From HGM10836 sp964430375 (GTDB lineage Bacteria; Bacillota_I; Bacilli_A; RF39; UBA660), in assembly GCA_964430375.1 (NCBI GenBank), contig CAYSEZ010000071.1:1-5486 (forward strand): 5,486 nt of DNA, given 5' to 3'. Below the pieces are notes generated by a model that saw only the letters and a list, made by a program, of their open reading frames with translations, was not told the origin of the DNA and did no database searches. The translations under genes were made by a program, and so were the position numbers. Positions 1 to 5,486 of the stretch are shown here, in pieces. Within the stretch, counting starts at the first letter, position 1. The number at the start of each line of letters is the position of its first letter.

Positions 1-19
1 AAAACACTAAATGTGTTTT
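1..19 (-). terminator. Hairpin just after parE, probable terminator
   Basis: Arms AAAACAC (1-7) and GTGTTTT (13-19) pair perfectly over 7 bp around a 5-base loop. Read on the minus strand, the hairpin begins in the first base pair after the parE coding region and shares one base with the TAA stop at 19-21. The arm ends in four T on the minus strand, but any longer U-tract lies outside the window. On the plus strand the same hairpin is followed by five T and then more AT-rich sequence, so it may work in both directions for a convergent gene to the left. The stem is A/T-rich with only two G:C pairs, so its strength is uncertain. Confidence 0.55.
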
Positions 20-1923
20 TAATTTATTTTATAATTATCTTCCAAAGAAAACTCTACATTTTCTTCGATCCATTCTTTACGAGGTTCTACTTTATCTCCC
101 ATAAGTACATCTACTCTTTTTTCTGCAAGGGCTGCATCATCAATACTTACTCTAATTAAAGTTCTAGTAAGTGGATTCATTGTAGTTTCCCACAATTGAT
201 CTGCATTCATTTCACCTAATCCTTTATATCTTTGTATTTCACACTTTTTACCTTCTGTTTTTTCTCTTAATTCTTCATTAGTATAAGCATAATCTATTTC
301 TTTACCAGAAGATATTTTATATAAAGGAGGCATTGCAATATAAAGCTTACCTAGTTCAATAAGTGGTCTCATATATCTATAAAAGAAAGTAAGAAGTAGA
401 CACTGAATATGTGCACCATCATCATCGGCATCGGTCATTATTATTACTTTATCATAAGCAATATCATCTTTATCAAAGTTAGCACCAGATCCTGCGCCAA
501 TTGTATAAATCATTGTATTTAATTCTTCATTTTTTAAGATATCTTCTAGTTTTGCTTTGGCAGTATTTAATACTTTTCCACGAAGTGGTAATATTGCTTG
601 GAATTTTCTATCTCTTCCTTGTTTAGCAGAACCCCCAGCTGAATCTCCTTCCACTAGGAATAATTCGTTTTTATCTTTATTTTTAGAGCCCGCTGGAGTA
701 AGTTTACCTGATAAAAGTCTTTCTTTAGCACCTTTCTTTTTACCATTTTGTATTTCTTCTCTTGCTTTTCTAGCGGCTTCACGAGCAAGTTTACTTTTTA
801 AAGATTTTTCTATTATTTCAGTAGCAATTTTTTTATTTTCTTCTAGAAAGAATAATAATTTTTCAGTTGCAATTGATTCAGTAATAGTTCTAGCTTCTGG
901 AGTACCAAGTTTTGATTTAGTTTGTCCTTCAAATTGAAGAAGTGATTCTGGTATTTTTAGTGATATAACCGCAGATAAACCTTCTCTTACATCACTACCA
1001 TCAAATGTTTTTTCTTTTGCTTTAAAGAAACCATTAGTTTTAGCATAATCATTAAACACTCTAGTTAAAGCAGTTCTAAAACCTACTTCGTGACTTCCTC
1101 CATCTACTGTTTTTACATTGTTTACAAATGATATAATATTTTCATTATATGAATCAGTATATTGAAAAGCAATATCTACTTCAATACCATTTTTACTTCC
1201 TTTAAAACTATATACTTTATGTATTGGTTTTTTATTTTCATTAATCATTTCTACAAAAGATACTAAACCATTTTCATAACAAAATTTACTACTTTTTTTA
1301 TCTTCTAAATCTATTACTTCCATAGTAAGACCATTTATTAAAAAAGCTGATTCTTGCATTCTTTCTACAATTGTAGTATATGAAAAATTAGTTGAAGTAA
1401 ACATCTCTGGATCTGGTAAAAATCTTACTGTAGTTCCTGTTTTATTAGTAGTACCAATCTCTTTTAGGGGTACTACTACTCTTCCACCATTTTCAAATCT
1501 AATGTAATATTCGTGTCCATCTCTTTTAATATTTACTTCTAAATATTTAGATAAAGCATTAACTACTGAAGCACCTACCCCGTGAAGACCACCAGATACT
1601 TTATAACCAGAGTTTTCAAATTTACCTCCAGCATGAAGTACTGTATATATAACTTCAGGAGTACTTTTCCCAGAAGAATGAATCCCACATGGAAGACCTC
1701 TACCATGATCTTCAACAGAAATACTTCCATCTTCATGTATAACTACTTTTATTTCATTACCAAAACCATTTATTGCTTCATCAATTGCGTTATCTACAAT
1801 TTCCCAAACTAAATGGTGTAATCCTCTTTTATCAGTTGACCCAATATACATACCAGGTCTTTTTCTTACTGCATCTAATCCTTCAAGTATTTTAATACTA
1901 TCATCATCATATTTTAATGCCAT
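19..1923 (-). CDS. parE: DNA topoisomerase IV subunit B (ParE)
   Basis: ParE is the ATPase subunit of topoisomerase IV. With ParC it uses ATP to pass one DNA duplex through another, mainly separating linked daughter chromosomes. The 634-residue protein is full length for Gram-positive ParE. A GHKL ATPase domain comes first: catalytic Glu41 and Mg-binding Asn45 in WEIVDNAIDEA, Asp72 in DHGRGLP, and GGLHGVG at 111-117. The transducer domain carries the QTK loop at 334-336. The TOPRIM domain has EGDSAGG from Glu425 and the metal-binding Asp498, Asp500 and Asp502 in DADDD. The C-terminal QRYKGLGEMN (564-573) and MGDKVEP complete the fold. ParE is preferred over GyrB because of PESLLQFEGQTKSKLG, SGKLTPAGS, HIQ rather than HIR after the TOPRIM aspartates, and EPRKEWIEENV, all as remembered from Bacillus ParE. 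An in-frame ATG lies upstream at 1938, but 1923 is chosen because an SD sits just before it. ParC is not visible; its gene may lie beyond the left edge. Confidence 0.95.
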   Translation of the reverse strand: MALKYDDDSIKILEGLDAVRKRPGMYIGSTDKRGLHHLVWEIVDNAIDEAINGFGNEIKVVIHEDGSISVEDHGRGLPCGIHSSGKSTPEVIYTVLHAGGKFENSGYKVSGGLHGVGASVVNALSKYLEVNIKRDGHEYYIRFENGGRVVVPLKEIGTTNKTGTTVRFLPDPEMFTSTNFSYTTIVERMQESAFLINGLTMEVIDLEDKKSSKFCYENGLVSFVEMINENKKPIHKVYSFKGSKNGIEVDIAFQYTDSYNENIISFVNNVKTVDGGSHEVGFRTALTRVFNDYAKTNGFFKAKEKTFDGSDVREGLSAVISLKIPESLLQFEGQTKSKLGTPEARTITESIATEKLLFFLEENKKIATEIIEKSLKSKLAREAARKAREEIQNGKKKGAKERLLSGKLTPAGSKNKDKNELFLVEGDSAGGSAKQGRDRKFQAILPLRGKVLNTAKAKLEDILKNEELNTMIYTIGAGSGANFDKDDIAYDKVIIMTDADDDGAHIQCLLLTFFYRYMRPLIELGKLYIAMPPLYKISSGKEIDYAYTNEELREKTEGKKCEIQRYKGLGEMNADQLWETTMNPLTRTLIRVSIDDAALAEKRVDVLMGDKVEPRKEWIEENVEFSLEDNYKIN

Positions 1924-1927
1924 AACT

Positions 1928-1936
1928 ATCATCTCC
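1928..1936 (-). promoter_or_regulatory. parE ribosome binding site, decides the start
   Basis: On the minus strand GGAGATGAT matches the anti-SD complement GGAGGTGAT at 8 of 9 positions. The GGAG core lies 9 bases before the ATG at 1923-1921. The two earlier in-frame ATGs (1938 and 1932) overlap or abut this SD and have only A/T-rich sequence upstream, so they are unlikely starts. Starting at 1923 also gives the N-terminus MALKYDDDSIKILEGL, close to the usual family start. Confidence 0.8.
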
Positions 1937-1942
1937 ATATCA

Positions 1943-1971
1943 ATTATAAATTATTTTTTTTAAAAAAGCAA
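1943..1971 (-). promoter_or_regulatory. Candidate parE promoter
   Basis: A perfect -10 TATAAT lies at 1948-1943 on the minus strand. A weak -35 TTGCTT (three matches to TTGACA) lies at 1971-1966, with a 17-base spacer. The -35 falls inside the U-tract of the rpsU terminator. The expected transcript start is near 1936-1937, which gives a leader of only about 13 bases and would exclude the upstream ATG at 1938. The -10 is convincing, but the -35 is marginal in such AT-rich DNA. Confidence 0.5.
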
Positions 1972-1999
1972 AAAAAATACGCGATTTTACACGTATTTT
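1962..1999 (-). terminator. Rho-independent terminator of rpsU
   Basis: On the minus strand, arm AAAATACG (1999-1992) pairs perfectly with CGTATTTT (1981-1974) over 8 bp with a 10-base loop. The RNA then continues into an unbroken run of eight U (1977-1970, partly in the stem), a GC, and six more U (1967-1962). The first arm begins inside the rpsU TAA stop codon (2000-1998). This is the classic stem plus U-tract design, though the stem has only two G:C pairs, so some readthrough into parE is plausible. Confidence 0.75.
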
Positions 2000-2183
2000 A
2001 TCTTTCTTTATTTCTTCTTCTGCAATTTTTAATGTTTTCTTTCTTCTCTTCTCTTCTTTTTTTACCAGGTGATACATAAAACTTTCTTTTCTTTACTTCT
2101 GAAGGGATGCCGTCACGAGTACATTTTTGTTTAAAACGTTTTAATGCTCCATCTAAATTACCTTTAACTGCTACTTCTGTCAT
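1998..2183 (-). CDS. rpsU: Small ribosomal subunit protein bS21 (RpsU)
   Basis: bS21 is a small, very basic protein of the 30S subunit. It sits near the 3' end of 16S rRNA and the anti-SD and helps translation initiation. The 61-residue product has the family core: a start MTEVAVKGN, the helix segment LDGALKRFKQK (10-20), then the conserved pattern GIPSEVKKRKFYVSPGKKRR (25-44), like the KREFYEKPSVKRK stretch of Bacillus S21. The C-terminal tail, rich in Lys, Arg and Asn (KENIKNCRRRNKER), is slightly longer than the 57-residue Bacillus protein. The ATG has a strong SD at the right distance. The gene has its own promoter and terminator and is not visibly joined to yqeY, its frequent partner in Bacilli. 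The neighbouring parE is on the same strand 74 bases downstream. Two cysteines (21 and 54) are present, but they are not arranged like a zinc site. Confidence 0.95.
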   Translation of the reverse strand: MTEVAVKGNLDGALKRFKQKCTRDGIPSEVKKRKFYVSPGKKRREEKKENIKNCRRRNKER

Positions 2184-2190
2184 TTTTATC

Positions 2191-2197
2191 CCTCCTT
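2191..2197 (-). promoter_or_regulatory. rpsU ribosome binding site
   Basis: AAGGAGG on the minus strand is a full-strength Shine-Dalgarno match, 7 bases before the ATG at 2183. It is the strongest SD of the three genes, as expected for an abundant ribosomal protein. Confidence 0.9.
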
Positions 2198-2216
2198 CCT
2201 TGCTTTCCTAATAGAG

Positions 2217-2245
2217 ATTATAACAAATAAAAATAAAAAATTCAA
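2217..2245 (-). promoter_or_regulatory. rpsU promoter, extended -10
   Basis: The -35 TTGAAT (2245-2240) and perfect -10 TATAAT (2222-2217) are separated by exactly 17 bases on the minus strand. A TGT just before the -10 (2225-2223) makes it an extended -10. The predicted start, near 2210, leaves a leader of about 27 bases holding the SD. The DNA upstream is A/T-tract rich and could act as an UP element. This is a strong sigma-A-type promoter by consensus. Confidence 0.8.
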
Positions 2246-2318
2246 CTTTTTTCTACACATTTATTAAATATTTTTAAATTTTCTTATTTAAGAACCATAT
2301 ATAAAGATAAATAACCAA

Positions 2319-2347
2319 TTGATATAAACAAAAAAGTATGATAAAAT
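2319..2347 (+). promoter_or_regulatory. Promoter of the SWIM/SNF2 helicase gene
   Basis: The -35 TTGATA (2319-2324) matches TTGACA at five of six bases and the -10 TAAAAT (2342-2347) matches TATAAT at five of six, with a 17-base spacer. TGA at 2339-2341 supplies an extended -10. The predicted start near 2354 gives a leader of only about 17 bases, just enough to hold the SD. It diverges from the rpsU promoter; the two -35 boxes are about 73 bases apart. Confidence 0.75.
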
Positions 2348-2359
2348 AATTAAAAAAGC

Positions 2360-2364
2360 GAGGT
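2360..2364 (+). promoter_or_regulatory. Helicase ribosome binding site
   Basis: GAGGT is a five-base match to the Shine-Dalgarno complement and lies 6 bases before the ATG at 2371. This supports that ATG as the start. The next in-frame Met is codon 10 and has no comparable SD. Confidence 0.75.
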
Positions 2365-2370
2365 AGTAAA

Positions 2371-5300
2371 ATGAACAAATTATTTATCAAAGAAAAAATG
2401 TATGAAAAAAACAGATATAAATTAGAAAAACTAATTAGTAGCTATGATCTATATCAAGGTGAACTATATAATCTAAATAAAATAAAATTAAAAGGAGAAA
2501 AAACCACTAAATTAGGTAACCATGATTATCATTTTGAAGTTGAAACTACTAGTTGGCTTGGTTTTAACACATATCATCCAGCAGTTAGAGTTAATGATTT
2601 AAATGAAATATTAGAAATAACATGTGACTGTAGTCAATTTAAAAATTATAAATCTTGTCCTCATCTTGGCGCAACATTTGTAAATTATAGTGATATTCTA
2701 TTTAAAGAAAATATTGATATAAATAAAGTATCTCTTGACTTACTTAATAAATATTCTAATTTTTCAAATGAAATAAAAAAAGAAGTATTTATTGAAATAT
2801 ATATTTATTCACGCTCTGCTAGTTATAGTGACATAGATTTAGAACTAAAAGTCAAAATCGGAGAAAATAAAATGTATTCATACGGTTCTCATCAATCTAG
2901 TTTTATCAGTGCTTATGAAAATGAAAGATTTGAATGTAAATTTGGTAAAGAATTCACTTATAGTCAGAAAAAAAACTTCTTTAGTGATAATACCCAAATT
3001 GTTGTAGATTATATAAATAATAATTTTCCAGGTATGAATAACCATTATTTTTACTCTAAACCTATTATTAAATTAATTAATTTAGCACTTGATAATAACG
3101 TTCCTATATATTTTAATGATTCTTTAATTATGAATATTATTGATGATTTTCCATTCAATACTTATATAGAAAAAACAAATGATAATAATTATAAAATAAA
3201 TTTTGAACTAAAAGACTTTATACCAATTACAAATGATTTTAAATATATATTTTATAACGATAATATATATAAATTATCTGTTAAAAATAGATTATTATTA
3301 AGTGATTTAATGGAATATGATATAAATAATATAGTAGTACCTCCTGAAAAATTAGAATTATTTTCTAAAAGTATCTTACCTATTATAAAAAACAATACTA
3401 AAGTAGATGAAAAAATTAAAGATGAAGTAGTTATAATAAGTAAACCTGATTCTAAATTATATTTTGATTTAAATAATAAGTATGTAATTTGTAATATAAA
3501 ATTTAAATATAATGACGAAATAGATTATTTTGATAAAACTCTTAATATATTAAGAGATACTGAATATGAAAATGAAGTTATTAATGATATTTTATCTTAT
3601 GGATTTAATATAGATGAAAAACATAAAGAAATATTACTTGAATCACTAGAAGATATAGTTTATTTAAAAGATGAAGGATTAAAAGAATTAAATAAAAAAT
3701 ATGAAGTATTTACTACTGAAAAATTTAATAATTTAAAAGTATCTAAATCAAATGTTAAAAGTATGTTTTCTATTGGACAAAATAATATATTAAGTTATAA
3801 TTTTGATTTAGGTAATATTAATCAAAATGAAATAGTTAATATCTTTAAAGATATGAGAGAAAAGAAAAAATATTATAGATTAAAAGATGGTAATATATTA
3901 GATCTTACTGATGATAAGTTAAATGAATTAATGAATTTAACTGAAGAATTAGAAATAACTGATGATGAAATAATAAGAGGAAAAGGATCTATATTAAAAT
4001 ATCGTGCAATATATTTAGATAGTATAAAAAAAGATAAATATCATATTATTGAAACAGATAATTTATTTGATGAATTAATAACTAATTTTCATAAATATAA
4101 AGATAGTGATATTAATTTAAATGAAGATGATTTAAAACTCTTAAGAGATTATCAAACTACTGGAGTTAAATGGTTATATAATTTAGATAAAACTGGTTTT
4201 GGAGGAATACTCGCAGATGAAATGGGACTTGGTAAAACTCTTCAAACTATATATTATATAAAAGAAATATTAAAAGAAGATAAAGATGCTAAATTTTTAA
4301 TTATAGTGCCTACTTCCCTAGTTTATAACTGGGAACATGAGTTTAAATTATATGGAAAAGGTATTAAAACTACTCTTCTAGTAGGACAAAAATCAAAAAG
4401 AGTTAAAGCATTTAATAATAAAAGTAATGTATTTATTACTACTTATGGTTTAGTAAGAGAAGATGAAGAATTATATAATGATAATGAGTATCATGCTGTT
4501 ATAATAGATGAAGCTCAAAATATAAAAAATCCTCTTGCACAAAGTACTCGTGCAATTAAGAAGATTAATTCTAAAGTTAAATTTGCTTTAACAGGTACAC
4601 CACTTGAAAATAGTACTATAGAGTTATGGAGTATATTTGATTTTATTATGCCAGGGTATTTATCTACTCAAAAGAAGTTTAATAATAAGTATAAAATAAA
4701 TGATTTTAATGATAAAACTAATGAATTAATTAATGGTTTAAGTAAACAAATAACACCTTTTATATTAAGAAGATTAAAAAAAGATGTTATTAAGGAATTA
4801 CCTAGTAAGTTAGAGAATAATATTTATATTGATTTATCTGATGAACAAAAGAAAATATATGTCGCAGAACTTGATAAAGTAAATAAAGAAATAGAAAAGT
4901 TAATGGAAGATGGTAATGCTAGTAAAGTTAAGTTTTTATTGTTACCACTTCTTACTAAATTAAGACAAATATGTATTGATCCTAAAATAGTTTATGAAGA
5001 ATATACTGGTAATTCTAATAAAATAGAACGTTTCTTAAGTATAGTAGATGAATCTATTAAAAATGGTCATAAAATACTTGTATTTACTTCATTTAAAAGT
5101 GCTTTACATATAGCAAAAGAAGAATTAAAAAAGATTGGTATAGAAAGTTTCGTAATCGAAGGTAATGTTAGTGCAAAAGAAAGAATGGATAGAGTTAATT
5201 CATTTAATAATGATAAAGATTCTCCAAAAGTGTTTTTAATTATGTTAAAGGCTGGAGGTACAGGACTTAATCTTACTAGTGCAGATATAGTTATTCATTT

Positions 5301-5486
5301 AGATTTATGGTGGAATCCTCAAGCAGAAAATCAAGCTACTGATAGAGCACATAGAATTGGACAAAAAAATGTTGTTAATGTAATAAGATTAGTATCAAAA
5401 GGTACTATTGAAGAAAAAGTATTAGAACTACAAGAAAAGAAAAAAGAATTAAGTGATAAGTTATTAGATAGTAATTCTAAAGATAA
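2371..5486 (+). CDS. SWIM zinc-finger SNF2-family DNA helicase/translocase (3' end cut off)
   Basis: This is a superfamily 2 ATPase of the SNF2 type, expected to move along double-stranded DNA rather than unwind it; its cellular role is not established. The frame is open for 1038 codons to the edge without a stop or frameshift. The last visible residues follow motif VI by about 40, so only a short tail is likely missing. In order: a SWIM finger with Cys85, Cys87, Cys96 and His98 (CxCx8CxH); a long central region (about 110-580) that fits the bacterial SNF2-associated domain, with the telling stretch MREKKKYYRLKDGNILDL near 495-512; then the motor. Motor motifs are the Q-like LRDYQTTGVKW (591-601), Walker A DEMGLGKT (616-623), Ia IVPTSL (645-650), Walker B DEAQ (713-716), III LTGTPLEN (740-747), IV KILVFTSF (901-908), V LKAGGTGLNL (959-968) and VI ATDRAHRIGQ (989-998) with arginines 992 and 995. 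All catalytic residues look intact, so it should be active. Confidence 0.95.
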   Translation, partial: MNKLFIKEKMYEKNRYKLEKLISSYDLYQGELYNLNKIKLKGEKTTKLGNHDYHFEVETTSWLGFNTYHPAVRVNDLNEILEITCDCSQFKNYKSCPHLGATFVNYSDILFKENIDINKVSLDLLNKYSNFSNEIKKEVFIEIYIYSRSASYSDIDLELKVKIGENKMYSYGSHQSSFISAYENERFECKFGKEFTYSQKKNFFSDNTQIVVDYINNNFPGMNNHYFYSKPIIKLINLALDNNVPIYFNDSLIMNIIDDFPFNTYIEKTNDNNYKINFELKDFIPITNDFKYIFYNDNIYKLSVKNRLLLSDLMEYDINNIVVPPEKLELFSKSILPIIKNNTKVDEKIKDEVVIISKPDSKLYFDLNNKYVICNIKFKYNDEIDYFDKTLNILRDTEYENEVINDILSYGFNIDEKHKEILLESLEDIVYLKDEGLKELNKKYEVFTTEKFNNLKVSKSNVKSMFSIGQNNILSYNFDLGNINQNEIVNIFKDMREKKKYYRLKDGNILDLTDDKLNELMNLTEELEITDDEIIRGKGSILKYRAIYLDSIKKDKYHIIETDNLFDELITNFHKYKDSDINLNEDDLKLLRDYQTTGVKWLYNLDKTGFGGILADEMGLGKTLQTIYYIKEILKEDKDAKFLIIVPTSLVYNWEHEFKLYGKGIKTTLLVGQKSKRVKAFNNKSNVFITTYGLVREDEELYNDNEYHAVIIDEAQNIKNPLAQSTRAIKKINSKVKFALTGTPLENSTIELWSIFDFIMPGYLSTQKKFNNKYKINDFNDKTNELINGLSKQITPFILRRLKKDVIKELPSKLENNIYIDLSDEQKKIYVAELDKVNKEIEKLMEDGNASKVKFLLLPLLTKLRQICIDPKIVYEEYTGNSNKIERFLSIVDESIKNGHKILVFTSFKSALHIAKEELKKIGIESFVIEGNVSAKERMDRVNSFNNDKDSPKVFLIMLKAGGTGLNLTSADIVIHLDLWWNPQAENQATDRAHRIGQKNVVNVIRLVSKGTIEEKVLELQEKKKELSDKLLDSNSKD

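Noticed and set aside
557..937. Open frame of 126 codons on the plus strand inside parE
   Set aside because: It lies fully antisense to well-conserved parE codons, has a low-complexity Ser/Phe/Leu-rich translation with no recognisable domain, and has no convincing SD or promoter. It is a shadow frame.
1582..1812. Open frame of 76 codons on the plus strand inside parE
   Set aside because: It is antisense to the conserved ATPase domain of ParE, and its Tyr/Phe/Asn-rich translation resembles no family. It is a shadow frame.
19..1923. Identity as GyrB instead of ParE
   Set aside because: The two are paralogues, but the segments PESLLQFEGQTKSKLG, SGKLTPAGS, HIQ after the TOPRIM aspartates and EPRKEWIEENV fit Gram-positive ParE better than GyrB. 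A tree with both paralogues from relatives would settle it.
2281..2294. Inverted repeat TTCTTA-TT-TAAGAA upstream of the helicase promoter, a possible operator
   Set aside because: Six-base A/T-rich arms are expected by chance in this composition, there is no second copy, and no regulator gene is nearby.
2371..5486. Helicase as part of an anti-phage system such as DISARM
   Set aside because: DISARM includes a SNF2-like protein, but no methylase, phospholipase D-type protein or DUF1998 protein is visible. The SWIM plus SNF2-associated architecture is the common chromosomal type in Bacilli. The right flank is unseen, so this is not fully excluded.
5484..5486. TAA at the very end of the window as the helicase stop
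   Set aside because: It is out of frame: codons run GAT at 5482-5484 and then a partial AA, so the gene continues past the edge.
1..5486. Alternative genetic code with TGA as tryptophan
   Set aside because: All nine tryptophan codons in parE and the helicase are TGG, and no in-frame TGA occurs in any of the three genes.

Overview
The window holds three protein genes from a very AT-rich, low-GC Gram-positive-type bacterium. Two lie on the minus strand (rpsU, then parE) and one on the plus strand, a large SWIM/SNF2-family helicase that runs off the right edge. By eye the G+C content is about 20-30%, lowest in the middle of the helicase gene. The ParE sequence follows the Bacillus-type ParE pattern, and the Shine-Dalgarno (SD) sequences are of the strong GGAGG class. 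All nine tryptophan codons that I checked (three in parE, six in the helicase) are TGG and none is TGA. This argues for the standard code and against a Mycoplasma/Spiroplasma-type code. My inference is Bacillota (Bacilli or a relative, possibly an uncultivated AT-rich gut lineage); the genus cannot be read from the sequence.

Layout from left to right: a hairpin at 1-19 that starts inside the parE stop codon; parE (1923 to 19, minus), the ATPase/TOPRIM subunit of topoisomerase IV; a compact 74-base gap in which the rpsU terminator and the likely parE promoter overlap; rpsU (2183 to 1998, minus), small-subunit protein bS21; a 187-base divergent intergenic region with two good extended -10 promoters facing away from each other; and the helicase gene (2371 to beyond 5486, plus), 1038 codons visible without a stop.

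parE and rpsU point the same way, but rpsU appears to be its own short transcription unit with promoter, SD and terminator. parE probably has its own promoter plus some readthrough. The helicase has an N-terminal SWIM zinc-finger, a long central bacterial SNF2-associated region and a complete set of SNF2 ATPase motifs. This is the usual chromosomal architecture in Bacilli, with a poorly defined role on DNA. I see no mobile element, CRISPR array, tRNA, rRNA or riboswitch, and no partner genes that would mark a defence system. The most interesting items are the overlapping regulatory DNA between rpsU and parE, the choice of the parE start, and the SWIM/SNF2 protein of uncertain function.
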